The position numbers and the translations under genes were made by a program. DNA of 64,000 bases. Source: Dipteronia dyeriana. Its lineage: Eukaryota > Streptophyta > Magnoliopsida > Sapindales > Sapindaceae. The stretch spans positions 120,228,146 through 120,292,145 of the forward strand of contig CM065296.1 of assembly GCA_032871835.1 (NCBI GenBank), written 5' to 3'. Under the pieces are notes generated by a model. It searched no databases and was not told the origin of the DNA. It was given only the letters and a program-made list of their open reading frames with translations. Positions within the stretch are counted from its first letter, which is position 1. Each line of letters opens with the position of its first letter. This document shows positions 34,616-51,007 of this stretch, piece after piece.

Positions 34616-34825
34616 TCTAATCCAATTATAAAAACCAGATGTTATACTTATTTTACACTATTATTTTAAACTGATTTTTTTGTCAACATTATCAAAGAAT
34701 TACAACGGAATCTTTTATGTAATTGGTCTTTGTAAGATGATTTTCTTTTCCTGTACAAATCAACCCGACGTGGTAAATACAATCATTAGATCATTGTCAC
34801 TTTTGTTTTGTTTTTTTTAATGGGG
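34147..34825. repeat. Tandem duplication unit, copy 2, with partial MITE
   Basis: 34147-34344 is the right half of a MITE like 30786-31262, ending in CCGTGGACACCTCTA. The following DNA to 34825 matches the tail of copy 1. The hAT element sits exactly between copy 1 and copy 2, so it landed at or beside the duplication junction. Confidence 0.7.
34548..34612. repeat. (CT)n(AT)n microsatellite
   Basis: A short CT run passes into about 26 AT dinucleotides. It is likely polymorphic in length. Confidence 0.9.
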
Positions 34826-34829
34826 AAAT

Positions 34830-38543
<3,714 letters not shown>

Positions 38544-39890
38544 TCAAGGAAGGACTTCGTAGGTCTGACAGAAGAGAAGATGACATGACTTGCCAGCCTA
38601 ACTGCAGTCTCTCCATAATCGCAGTGACACCTCCCCGAACAAAAAACAGCAAACCAGTGGTGTATAATTTCGACTGACATTATTCTAGGGATTTCTGTGA
38701 AAGCATATCAGATCTTGGGTTGTTTCTTTGACGTGTATTTTGATGACTAAGCATTACTTGTTAATGTGTACACCTCCTTTGCATTTCATGTTTGAATTTG
38801 CATCAAGTATTTGATATCAGATGTGAGGTAGATACCTGTTATAAAACAACTGTTTCCAGACATTAACAGATAAAATTATGCTATTTCTCTGGTTTTTGTG
38901 CACGCTTTCTGCATATTGTTAGGTCAATGCTGCAATCGGGTTGGATCAAGATCGACTTGTCCTGGACTCTGGAGCAACCAAAACAGATGGATTGAATTGG
39001 GTTGGACAAAGATTTTGTTCAACAATTATTGGTTGGCACCCTTTCTATTTGAAATTGTTTGTTCAACAATTACTGTGATAAGGGGTGTCAAGATAAGAAC
39101 ATTTGTGGGGTGCCAATGTTCTTGGTCTGAATTATCATGGGGTGGAAAGAGAATGAAAATTACAGCATCATATTAGAATTTTCTCTTTCAATTCTTCATT
39201 TGGTCTCACTCTCGTCGTATAATGTTACAAAGTGACTTGTAATGTTATATGGTGACTTGTATACCATACTTGAAACCTATTCATTTACAAATAAATAAAT
39301 AATTCAAATTCTAATTTATAGATAGAAAATGCAGTTCAAAGTCTCAAATCTATTTCCATCTATAAATGCCAATAAATTGCTATTAAAGAGTATTTGATAA
39401 GATTTTTTGTAAACTATAGTACAACTCAAGTGAGCAATTGTCGCGTGATTGTCTTATCAACCTCTTACCTTAATCATGTTAAATTCATCAAACTTTTAAT
39501 GTTTATTATGTTTAACATTAGTAATTTTTTTTTAAACATTACATTATTAAATAAATTCCTTATTTTTTTTTAAAAAAGAAGATGACTTGAACTTTATTAT
39601 TGTAATACAGATACGAGTGTATGACGGGTTTACTGTCCGACCGATCTCCATTTGTCGGAACATTAGCACAGTTGCTAGACAAAATACAAACAAAACTACT
39701 CCTTCACAAAAACGTTTTAACTTTCAAGGGACAAAACAAACAGGCAATGGTCGCATCTAAATGACGCAACGTGACTATTATCTCCCAAATCAAATTTAAT
39801 TAAATTAAATTAATCAACCAATTTTTCACTGAGAAAAGAAGTACCTGTCAAAACACATCTCGAGTCTCCTATCGAAGTTTAGCGAGCGAA
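38544..39890. other. Intergenic, ROP 3' end to VPS35
   Basis: It holds the ROP 3'UTR (probably to about 38900 or beyond, AT-rich without a clear end) and the VPS35 promoter. A block at 39000-39130 with two GTTCAACAATTA words shows local repetition. No further gene is seen. Confidence 0.4.
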
Positions 39891-42800
39891 ATGTTGTTGA
39901 ACGGAGCTGAAGACGAAGACAAATGGCTCGCCGAAGGGATCGCCGGCGTCCAACACAACGCCTTTTACATGCATCGCGCTTTGGTACATATATACTTTCT
40001 GTTTTTTCACATAGAAAACCCTAGCTTTTCCGTCATTTGATCAATCTCAATCCAAAACTATTTAAATTTCTGATTTCTTATCATCACAGGACTCCAATAA
40101 TCTGAGAGAAGCTCTCAAATATTCGGCTCAGTTGCTCTCAGAGCTTCGAACTTCCAAACTCTCGCCTCACAAATACTACGATCTCTGTAAAATCTCTCTC
40201 TCTCTCTCTCTCCGTGTGTGTGTGTTTTTTTTTCCTCTTCGACTGTGATTTCGATTTGCCGTATTAGTGATTGGATTTTGATTTTTGTTTTGTTTTGTTA
40301 AAGATATGCGAGCTTTTGATGAATTGAAAAGGCTGGAGATGTTCTTCAAAGACGAAAGTAAGCACGGTGTGTCGGTTGTTGACCTATATGAGCTTGTTCA
40401 ACACGCCGGGAATATATTGCCTAGACTGTAAGTTATAACAAAATTTGTTAATTTTTGTTTGTGTTTTGTCGATTAATTTTTGTGTATGCAAATCACATCA
40501 TAATCATAAAAAGTTTTTACAGTTTTTTTAGATTATTCAGCTTGCAGAAATGCATGTGAATAGTCATTTCAATGTTCATATTTTGTGATCTCTGTTAATC
40601 TACCAGGTATCTACTATGTACAGTTGGTTCTGTGTATATTAAATCTAAAGAGGCACTGGCGAAGGATGTGCTTAAAGATCTTGTCGAAATGTGTCGTGCC
40701 GTTCAACATCCAATACGAGGGCTATTTTTAAGAAGTTACCTTGCTCAAATTAGTAGAGATAAGTTACCTGATATCGGTTCTGAGTATGAAGGGTAAGAAG
40801 ATCCTTTCCTTTGTTACTCTGGCAATGTAATATGTTTCGTAACAAATAGTATTTATAAAATGTTTAGCAATTAATTATTCTCTTAAATGTGATTGTTTTC
40901 CTGCAGAGATGCTGACACAGTGATGGATGCTGTAGAATTTGTGCTACAGAATTTCACGGAAATGAATAAACTTTGGGTTCGAATGCAGCATCAGGTTTGT
41001 TGAAACATCTGTAAACTCTTGTGGGTTCGGACATGCATGGCACCACAGTACTTGCATGCCATAAAAGTATAAATGAATCATGAAAGCATGATTTTTGGCC
41101 ATGCAGGTGTTATGGTGCTTGTGAATCATTCATACTCTTTGGTGATCCTGAGCTGAGGCCTTCAATTGGGCTTTCTGGTCTGCAGGGACCTGCTCGGGTA
41201 AGGGAGAAGCTGGAAAAAGAAAGAAACGAGCTTCGTGATCTTGTAATGTCGACATCTGAAACTTTCCGTTATATGAAACAGTGCATGTCTATAAATCGCT
41301 TCTGTGATGAAGTCACATGAATGTTTGTCTGAATTATTGTAATAGGTTGGTAAAAACCTCCATGTTCTCAGTCAGATTGAAGGTGTGGACCTGGAGATGT
41401 ACAAAGACAACGTTCTCCCAAGAGTCTTAGAGCAGGTTGAATGATATTCATTTTTTCCCCCAGCAAGTTGTGCTCTGATTAGAGGGTTATCACAATATAA
41501 CATGCTCTCTGATTATCTTTCAAATTTGGATACTGGACTGTGCAGGTTGTAAATTGTAAAGATGAGCTTGCACAATATTATTTGATGGATTGCATAATTC
41601 AGGTCTTCCCAGATGAGTACCACTTGCAAACCCTGGAGCCATTATTGGGTGCTTGCTCCCAGCTTCAGGTACGTTCATTGATTAGAGTGGAGATTATTTT
41701 GTCTTAAAATGATTTTTATAATATAATCAAACTGCTGATCTTCTAAAAATTTCTTTCATACAATATGGAATTCATGTGCGATGCAGTTAATAGTATATTT
41801 ATTTCTCATTTTTCTAATAGTTTTTGAAATAGTGGAGTACATACTTGATACTTCTAATTGTTTTTATACAAGGTTGGTGTGATAAAAAATTCCCTAGTAT
41901 ATTAGAACAAAACATGTTTATTTGTAATTCTGGTTGGAGGAGATAGTGCAGCATACTGATATTTTTCCTTTATGCATCATCGTTTTGACCACTAGCCAAC
42001 AGTTGACATCAAGACAGTGCTATCTCAACTAATGGACAGGTTGTCAAATTATGCTGCTTCAAGTTCAGATGTGAGTAATCTATATGCTATTTCTGTTGTT
42101 ATGCTGTCACATTGTGTTGACTATGTTATTCTGTTCCAGGTACTACCTGAATTTCTGCAAGTTGAAGCTTTTGGAAAATTGAGCAATGCCATTGGGAAGG
42201 TAAATTGGCTGCTGCCCTGAGGTTGAATTACTTTGAAATTCTGGCTATATCTTAACTGGTGCATATATGTTGAAGTAAAACTTGAAAGTTCCTCGGTTGT
42301 TTCATTATAGTTTCTTACACATTTTCTCAACCTTTCAATGTTGTAGCTGTTGTCTCCTGTTCAACATTTTTATTTTTTTTTCTTCTCTAAATTTAACTGA
42401 AGTCCCAGATTTTGCAGCCTAAGCATAGGCTAATATGTAGGCCCAAATTGGATTGATGTAAGCATCCTTGACTTAGTATGCATGTCTATTGTTGTCTTAG
42501 ATAATTAAATTGTCATGGAGATAGTATGCTTGCTTAGGGGAGAGTTGGTACTGGCCTGCAACTGTTTAGAAGGGGGCTGTATAATATGCTCAATTGGGAG
42601 TATGGAGCTGTTTTTTCGTGTAAATTTATGGCAATAATTGAATGGCAGGTGATAGAAGCACAGGTTGACATGCCTATTGTTGGAGTTATAACTTTGTACG
42701 TTTCTCTTCTTATATTTACACTCCGTGTTCATCTCGATCGACTTGATTATGTTGATCAAGTACTGGTATGTTTCAGTTCTAGTAATATTTATTTGAGTGC

Positions 42801-45800
42801 TATTACTTTGCTTTACCAGGGCATGCTATGCTTGCTGCTTGACATAGCCTTATAACATGGTGCCATCTTCTTGTTATTGTACAGGGAGCATGTGTTAAGA
42901 ATCTATCTAGCAGACCAAAGCTTGAAGACAGTAGGGCAACAAAACAAGTTGTTGCGCTTTTAAGTGCTCCATTGGAGAAATACAATGACATTGTCACCGC
43001 ATTGACGCTTTCTAACTATCCCAGAGTTATGGATCACCTTGATAATGGGACAAATAAAGTCATGGCAATGGTTATCATTCAAAGCATTATGAAAAATACC
43101 ACTTACATTTCAACTGCTGATAAGGTATGTTTCTTTTCTGTTTGTTTACCGATTAAGTTTTCCTCTTGGAAAATGTGCTTAATATGCTCATTGTAGGTTG
43201 AGGTGCTGTTCGAATTAATAAAAGGACTCATTAAAGACTTGGATGGAACTCCTCAGGATGAGGTATATATCATGTCTTTTATTCCATTAGAAATTGTAAA
43301 GTCAACATTTGAATTGTAGAATTATTTTGGTTGCCTACAACTTATTCTTCTTTAATTTTGCATGTTATATGTATGGACTCCCTTCTGTTTGTGGGGTGTG
43401 ATGATGTGGTTATATCTGTTAATAGCTTGATGAGGAGGACTTCAAAGAGGAACAGAATTCTGTTGCTTGCCTCATACACATGCTTTATAATGATGACCCA
43501 GAGGAAATGTTGAAGGTATGTAAAAGTTCTGCATTTCAAATCTCCTAATTGTACTTCAATTAATCTCTTATCTTTTTTCTGGGACACATTTGCATTGTTT
43601 GTCCAGTGAATTTGATTTTAGGATTAGTTGGGGCATTTCCCACTATTTTTTGTTTGTGACTTGTCAGAAACTAGTATATTTAATTTTAATGATTTACTAT
43701 ATTTTTAGATTATATGTACTGTGAAGAAGCATATCATGACTGGAGGAGCAACACGACTACCATTTACAATTCCTCCCCTTGTATTTTCTACACTCAGGGT
43801 AAGTTTCTTTGACCAGATTGTCATTCCTTCTTTTTGTGATATAGCATGTTTTCGAAGTTTGATGAACTTAAACAAAGTGCAGAATTTGCCGGATGTATGC
43901 AAATGTCTATATGATTATGCTATCTCTGATCTTTCAGAATAATACCTATATGTTTTTGCTTGCAGTTGGTCAGGCGATTGCAGAGTCAGGATGGAGACAT
44001 AGCAGGAGAAGAAGTTCCTGCAACACCAAAGAAAATTTTTCAGATCTTGAGTGAGGTTGACTTTTTTGATAAATTTATGACTTCATATTGTTTATATGTT
44101 ATGTATGGAAATTTCTTGACATTTTAAGTTGCTATATTGTTACTGAAGACTATTTTGATGACTGTTTCTTTCCCAAAGACTTAAATCTCGTGAACTTGCC
44201 AATACAACCAACCCTAAGCTGGTTTGAAATTGCTTTTCCTGTTTCTACATGTATTCTTTCCAATTTTGGATTGTTCTGTTGAGCAGTGTTCATGCTGAAA
44301 TATACACCATCTGTGTATTCTTATTTGCAGCATGTGCATTCTTATTTAAATATATCTTATCATCTTCATGCCAATGATTATACTATTTGCTTTGATATCA
44401 GATTATTGAGGTTCTTTCATCTGTTCCGTCACCTGAACTGGCTTTGCGGTTGTACCTGCATTGTGCTGAGGTAAGTGTTAGACTACTTACATCACTCCTC
44501 TATAAAGTGTTGATACTTCATTGGAATGTGTACATTATGTTGTACATTCTGAAGTGCACATTTAGTGTAATAGTGAATAGCTGTTACCGGAGAGTAATTT
44601 ATAGATTCTAACTTCAAATGTTTTGTGTTTTGATGATCAGGCTGCTAATGACTGCAAACTTGAGCCTGTTGCCTATGAATTGTTCACTCAGGTGTTTATA
44701 TTATATGAAGAAGAAATTGCGGTAATTGCTCATTAATCAGTTTCTAGTCATAAATTACCTAATAAGGGACACATTTACCCCTTCTGAATTGTATTTTAAC
44801 ATTAATGTCTTTTGCTTTTAGCACTCCAAGGCCCAGGTGACTGCAATACATCTGATAATCGGAACTCTTCAGAGGATGAATGTATTTGGTGTTGAGAATC
44901 GAGATACTTTGACACACAAGGCCACTGGGGTAATAGACTTGGTTTCATCTGATTTCTGTGCTTAGTTGGTATCAAAATCTTTCTAACATATTTTCCCATG
45001 TCAGTATTCGGCAAAGCTTTTAAAGAAGCCAGATCAGTGCCGAGCAGTTTATGCATGTTCACATCTCTTTTGGGTTGATGATCCAGATGGCATTAAGGAT
45101 GGAGAAAGGTGCACAGCTTCAAATTTGATTTTAGTTCATGCACAAGTTTGCATATTTTATAAAAAAAATGGTTTTCTGATTGTATCTCTAGAATGTTTAT
45201 GAGTTGAGATTCTAGAAGATATAATATTACCACCGGTGTTTCATTAATTGTAGGGTCCTACTTTGCCTAAAGCGTGCATTGAGGATTGCAAATGCAGCTC
45301 AACAAATGGCCAACATTGCAAGGGGTAGCAGCGGGCCTGTCATACTCTTTGTTGAAATACTGAACAAGTCGGTATCTTAGAGCTTTGCTTTACCAAATTA
45401 TAATTTGTCTTGTGTATATAGCTTTTACTTGCATGTTTTCTTTTGGGTAATTGGTACGCATTGAGTTGATCTCACAGCGACAGCCCTCCTCCCCATTCTT
45501 TTGCGTTGACAGAGAGGAGAGAAGTACCTATCTAGCTGGGGGGCTGTTGTTTTTCTTGTACATTCTAATAAAGATGATGATATGTTTCAGGTACCTCTAC
45601 TTTTTCGAGAAGGGAAACCCACAGATCTCAACTTCAGCAATCCAAAGTCTGGTTGAATTAATCTCCAATGAAATGCCGAGTGACACCACAACCCCAGATC
45701 CTGCTGCTAGAGTTTTCTTTGCCAGCACTTTGAGGTACATCGAATTCCAGAAACAAAAAGGCGGTGTGATGGGTGAAAAATATGGTCCTATCGAATTCCA

Positions 45801-45852
45801 GAAACAAAAAGTCGGTGTAATGGGTGAAAAATATGGTCCTATCAAGGTGTGA
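39891..45852 (+). CDS. VPS35: Retromer subunit VPS35
   Basis: Core alpha-solenoid subunit of the retromer complex (VPS26-VPS29-VPS35), which recycles vacuolar sorting receptors and PIN proteins from late endosomes. The 22 exons give 807 aa: 39891-39983, 40090-40186, 40304-40427, 40607-40792, 40907-40994, 41186-41242, 41346-41435, 41546-41668, 41996-42070, 42140-42199, 42649-42765, 42885-43124, 43197-43262, 43426-43515, 43709-43798, 43966-44055, 44402-44470, 44641-44721, 44822-44929, 45005-45108, 45254-45367, 45591-45852. The frame is continuous throughout. Seen: the conserved PRLYLL motif (about residues 103-108, the VPS26 contact) and long stretches nearly identical to Arabidopsis VPS35, such as [13 protein letters not shown] and [20 protein letters not shown]. 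Odd: the C-terminal unit [17 protein letters not shown] occurs twice in a row (45739-45789, 45790-45840), where the family has it once. Intron 2 holds a (TC)n(GT)n run. Confidence 0.96.
45739..45840 (+). repeat. In-frame 51-bp tandem duplication in the VPS35 last exon
   Basis: Two 51-bp units differ at two positions (GGCGGTGTGATG against GTCGGTGTAATG). The second changes G to V in the QKGGV/QKVGV stretch. The unit length is a multiple of three, so the frame and the natural end IKV are kept. Confidence 0.95.
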
Positions 45853-46514
45853 CTCGACAGAGCTGTGTTGAAGACAATCAAAAAAATGTAAATCCAAATC
45901 TCTTTAGAAGTTTCATTTATTTATAGATTCATTATTCTTATCTTTATATCAAAATGAAAATCTATTTATTCCGTCAAAGCTAGCACTCTGTTTAACTTTC
46001 TGGTCTCTGCAACGAAATCCATGTAAATTCCTATTTGTCACTGCCTAATTGGATAAAAGTTTTTGATTTTTATTGTTTTCTGAGACTCAAATGTACGAGA
46101 CAATCTCATTTGTGAATTAATGTACGAGTCAATCTTATTTTGCGATGACATTGATCGTTTCATAAAAATTGAATAACTATCGGAACAGTGTGCGGTTCTT
46201 CATGTTTGCGTTCCAATTGTGTTATACATCGAATTGTTGTTGCTGCCGTTTTGCTTGGTATAAACTATAAAGAATAAACCTGTCGAGGCAAAATGCAACA
46301 CAGATAAAACAATTTAAGTTTAAATTTTAAGTTTAATGACAAGCACCTATTGACAAAATACCAATTTGTTGTTTGATAATCCAATACACGTAGAGTGTGC
46401 AATTGATAAATTTTTTGCTGATCTCATGCTAGCCCTTACTAACTTGAGGGCTTAACATGCATTGAAATGTTGAACACTTGACTATCAAAGCAAAATGCAA
46501 TAGGAATAACGTGG
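45853..46514. other. VPS35 3'UTR and empty intergenic DNA
   Basis: I see only an AT-rich stretch with no gene. Confidence 0.4.
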
Positions 46515-47617
46515 TAGGGATGGCAAACATACCTGGCTTTACCCGGGCCAGAATTTCCTTGTTTAACCCGGACATTCCTTACTCGGCACTGGGTAAGGGT
46601 TGTCCGGGTACCCAGACCGGTTGTATTCTGGCCCGGGTCTGGGTATATTCGGATGCCCGGTTTTGAAATTGTTTTTTTTTTTTAAGGAATTTTTTAAATT
46701 TCCTTATTAAAAAAAAAAAAAAACCTTAAAGCATATCATTCTCCGTTAATGCACATATAAGCTGTCCACCGGGGTAGTACCAATGTGATCACCAACATTA
46801 AGACTATTTGAACCAAAGGTTTTGGTAATTCCCTAAAACAAAATAAGTTGAATGGAATTTTGCATCTGCTAAGACTGATTGACAAATTCATACGGCGTTG
46901 GAATGCCATCACAAGCTCAGTAGTAATTGCCATTTGAATAACTCAAACCGAGTAATAAACTACACAAATAAAATTCCCACCTCAAAACAGCGGCCAACAT
47001 GGATTTTATATAAAACATTTATAATCACTTGTAGATGTTCATTACAAACGAAATTCAATGTCTTGTCATACTTGGATTTTTTGCTTCCTCCTAAAATTTT
47101 CTTCCTAAAATTTATAGCATACTTGCAGTCAATAATTCATTTATTTCTTTATGACACATACTTATATTCCCGTCTTCTCCAAATTCGGCAAATTATATTT
47201 ATTTACATAATTGTTTGTTTAAAAGATTTGATTCAAAAAATATATTGGTTATAACTTATAACTTTTAAGAATATAATATTTTTTTTTTTTATTAAAATGA
47301 CATTGAACAACAATACTAATAGCATACAGCAATAGCAACAAATTCTACTATTTTACATTGAAAAAAAAAAAATGATCCGTACAAAACAAAGTTCCAAAAA
47401 TATATAATTAAAAAAAATGAAAAAAAAAACTAAAAATGAAAAGAAAAAAGGGGATAAAATCCGGGTATGGATACTGGGATATCAGGCAGGGTCTTTCGGA
47501 CCCGGATACTCGGATTGCAACATCCGGATTTTTTTTATGTTGGATACCCGACTCTCTAAACCCAAGTACCCGACTGGGTCCAGGTATACCCGGCCGGACC
47601 CGTTTTTGCTAGCCCTA
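46515..47617. mobile_element. hAT-like non-autonomous element
   Basis: It starts TAGGGATGGCAAACATACC and ends TTTTTGCTAGCCCTA, an imperfect inverted repeat. Sub-terminal ACCCGGG, CCGGGTACCC and GGACCCGG words crowd both ends, and the 0.7-kb middle is AT-rich. The flanks GGAATAAC and TGAATAAG may be a worn 8-bp target duplication, four bases off the left end, so this is weak. The small frames across it are repeat by-products. Confidence 0.6.
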
Positions 47618-48448
47618 TGAATAAGTATATAAGAAACAGTGAAAATTTTTAAATGCAGGAAATCCCTTACGTAATCGTTTATAGCTATCGATGATCCCGT
47701 ACAGGATTTCCCCGCACTGAAAAGTTACTATAAGAAGCGGTGGCCAGTCCTTCGCAAAAACAAGAAACGACGTCATAGACACAAATGGGGCTTTTCTAGA
47801 TAATTGAGCTTGGGCCATTTGCTTGGCCCAAACTTTTAACAGTGGTCCCTCTCGGTTAAGCCCAAGCTGACTGAGTTTTTGCCTTTGGGTCCTCAGTTTT
47901 CTGATTCGGAGATTTTGGAAAACAAAATGTATTAAAAATTAAAAATTCTCCGCCTTGCCATTAACATGACCCAATCTGACCACTGTTTGACTGCTTGACA
48001 AATTTTGGTTTTTCTAGCTCATCAGCTGGGGTCAATATTAAGATATTGATACTCTGCTTTATCTTTTTGGTGTTTTCAGTAGGTGGATTGATTCAATGAA
48101 ATTAAATGGAGAAGATAAATACTGACAAAATAACTAATTATGAAAAAGAAACTGAACATTGAAACATAAACTAGTAAATAATCTTTTAGATATAATTAAA
48201 TTATGCAAAATGAGTTGTAAGTGACAATTTAATAAGTTGAGACTCTCAGCATTTGACTTGTTTGGTTTCTAGTTTCTACACAATATATGTTCCAGTTCTT
48301 TGCTAATATCTGCTCTTCATCCCTCTATGTTAAAGAATAACACACACTTACTGGTTTTAAATGGAATTTGAAAATTCATTTTTAGGTTTTTAATTGATCA
48401 TATACTTATATAAAGTTATTGGCAGACAATGAGCAACATATAAAGTAT
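47618..48448. other. Gene-free stretch
   Basis: No exon or repeat is recognised. The part at 47640-47960 is less AT-rich than its surroundings and has a 67-codon minus-strand frame without family features. Confidence 0.35.
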
Positions 48449-49790
48449 AACCTCAGTAAATTAATACTCGATAAATTAATAACCTCGATTAAATAATAAT
48501 TTTTACCGGTTCCAATTTGGGACCAATTGTAAATTAATAATTTGTTAAATTTATAAGATAATGAATTTTTAAAAAATCACATAGGTCCCACTTGATATAT
48601 AAATTAATAATCTCCTTTTACATCAAATATATATAAATGAATTTTCAAATCAATACGCATCGATATAAATTCGTCGTTAGATATGGATTATTGATTTACA
48701 TATTTTGACCTATATGTAAGTTATGTCAGTACGTACTAATAAGAAAATCAATATATATTACTCAATTAGATCATCTTCAATATATATGTCAATGTCAATA
48801 TCAAATTTGATATAAAAAATAGTAAAATGTTATATTTAACATATCATTTTAGTATTGTACTACAATATAAAATTCTATTTGATATGCTATTTTTAATCTT
48901 TTTATTATTTAAAATTATAAAATTTAACAAATACAATCAAAGCATTTAATATTTTTTTTAGAACTGTCTCGATCTAAATTTTTCCTACTTAGTTTATTAA
49001 TTTTTTATTATTTAAAATTTTAAAAATTAACAAATATGGCAGCATTTAATATTTTTTAAAATTGTTTCAATCTCAATTTTCCCTACATAATTTATTAAAT
49101 TTTTATTATTTAAATTTTAAAAAGTTAACAAATACACTTGCTTTGAATATTTTGTTAGAATTGTTTCAATCTCAATTTTCTCTACAAAATTTGTTAAATT
49201 TTTATTATTTAAAATTTAAAAAACTAACAAATGCGGCTACATTAAATATTTTTAAAAAATTGTTTCAATCTCAATTTTACATTTTTCATTTCCACAACAA
49301 TTTTTTTTAAATTTTTATTGTTTAAAATTGAAAAAGTCAACAATAAGGGTACATTTATTACTTTCAATTTTGGCATAAAGTACGATTTATATCAAATTTG
49401 GATCGGGAACATATTTCTTTTTTTTTATTAAATTATAATATTGACTCAATGATTTAGCATTGCATTGGAGATGTAATTTATAAAATATGATTCCAATGTT
49501 ACTTGTTTCCTCTTGAAAATTGATGTCTCCTTAGACCTCATTCCTAACTTTTTTAGCACATTGAGAAGCTCTGTTGTTATGCAATGTGATTATTGTTTTG
49601 AGTGCATCTTTATATATAGGTCCCGGTACAGAACTTTCGTCTTAAACTTCATCTTCTTTATAAAGAATATCTTGGTAAATTATTTTTTTATTAATAAATT
49701 ATTAATTATTGATTATAGAATATCTTAATAAATTAATAAATTTTTATGGTTCCAAATGTATTAATTTATAGAGGTTTAACCGTAATTAAA
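48449..49790. mobile_element. Nested MITEs ('AACCTC...GAGGTT' outer, 'ATCTCCAATG' inner)
   Basis: The outer ends are AACCTCAGTAAATTAATA (about 48449) and TATTAATTTATAGAGGTTTA (about 49767-49786), inverted copies of each other. Inside lies a second element, about 48769-49473 (start ATCATCTTCAATATATATGT, end CATTGCATTGGAGATGTAA), of the family also found at 373-761. The inner element contains four tandem units of about 99 bp. Confidence 0.55.
48964..49359. repeat. Four tandem units of about 99 bp inside a MITE
   Basis: The phrase TTGTTTCAATCTCAATTTT recurs at 49062, 49161 and 49260, with a diverged copy at 48964, at a spacing of 98-99 bp. Because 99 is a multiple of three, a repeat-encoded frame stays open (49062-49310). 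Confidence 0.8.
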
Positions 49791-49875
49791 TCCAAAAATG
49801 AGAGAAGGGCATATTGGACGGAAGAAAAAAAATCTTTTGATGATATTGGCAGACAATGGGTCAAGTTATATTAAT

Positions 49876-50174
49876 TAGACATGCCCACGGTTCCGGCCGG
49901 TTCCGGACGGAGCCAGAACCGGAACCGTAAATAGGCGGTTCCGTCGGTTTTTTTTTTTTTTTTTATATATATATATTTTTGTTTAAGAAAAAAAAAAATT
50001 GGAATCGGCGGTTCCAGAATCGGAACCGAACCGCCGGTTCCTGACCGGTTTTTTTAGGAGATGAACCTGAACCGAACCTTCGTCCCTACGGTTTCGGAAC
50101 CAGTTCCACGGTTTCGGTTACAGTTACAGTTACGGTTCGGTTCGACGGTTCGAACCGAACCGTGGTCATGTCTA
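49876..50174. mobile_element. hAT MITE, 299 bp
   Basis: It starts TAGACATGCCCACGGTTCCG and ends GAACCGTGGTCATGTCTA, inverted repeats with one mismatch in the outer 15. The flanking 8-bp target duplication is ATATTAAT (49868-49875) and ATATTAAA (50175-50182), with one mismatch. The interior has CCGGTTCC and GGAACCG words around a T run and an (AT)n run. Confidence 0.75.
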
Positions 50175-50256
50175 ATATTAAAAATTATATGAGTTCATTG
50201 TTTGGCCAACGTCATGTCTAATATTAAAAATTATATGAGTTCATTGTTTGGCCAAC
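50165..50256. repeat. Perfect 46-bp tandem duplication at a MITE border
   Basis: GTCATGTCTAATATTAAAAA ... TTTGGCCAAC occurs at 50165-50210 and again at 50211-50256 with no difference that I can see. The unit includes the last 10 bp of the hAT MITE, so the duplication came after the insertion and is recent. Confidence 0.9.
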
Positions 50257-51007
50257 AAAACAAGACTTGATTTGGTGTTCTATAAACACACTACTTGATT
50301 GATGTCTATCCAAACCCAATTTAATTAGTATTACACTATTACATGCCATTAAATTAAAATAATGGGTATTTTTTTTCTTCCGTTTTTTGAACTATTTTAA
50401 TGTGTATATTTAAACATAAAAAACACCTGCATTGCGGTGACTTTAGTAGCACCTAATAAAATATTTGACTTCCATTTGAAAATGGAATTCAAAGGCTTTT
50501 TAACGACTTTAAATATACTAGTCACATTAGGTGTACTGATTTATTGTAGGCGGCGAGACGGCTTGCTTTGATATTTCTGTTTTTATTTTAAGATAAGAGT
50601 TGGAGAGTTAGATAAAACCAAATACAGTACATATAATATGGTCAAAATATTCTTGATAACAAAGAAACGTGTCGTCTTAAATTTCTTAAATTTCTTAAAT
50701 TTCACATATTCAACTCATGTTGGTACAGTGGGGGGCTTCCAGATATCAATTTGACTTCAAATTTTCCTGTTTTATTAATTTCTTTTTAATGAAGCAATGA
50801 AGAATTTTGTTGGAGATTTGTTTAATTTTCATACTTTGTCTCTTATGATTGTAATTTTTCTGCTAGGACTTAGTTAAATCCATGAAGGAACCATAAACCA
50901 ACCTTTTAATAATTTCTTAGGATCATATCAGGAATCAAATTTCAAAGAGGGAGTGTTGGAGATAACTGGAAATTGGGTTCTGGGTTGCCTGATTTTCAGG
51001 TGAAGTG
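50257..51007 (+). promoter_or_regulatory. Upstream region and leader of the UspA/kinase gene
   Basis: This is AT-rich DNA without a recognised gene. A possible 5'UTR intron acceptor (GATTTTCAG/GTGAAGTG) lies just before the start codon, at about 50999. Confidence 0.35.

Noticed and set aside
49062..49310. 82-codon plus-strand frame with a repeated FQSQFSLxNLLNFYYL pattern
   Set aside because: It is produced by the 99-bp tandem units of a MITE, whose length happens to be a multiple of three.
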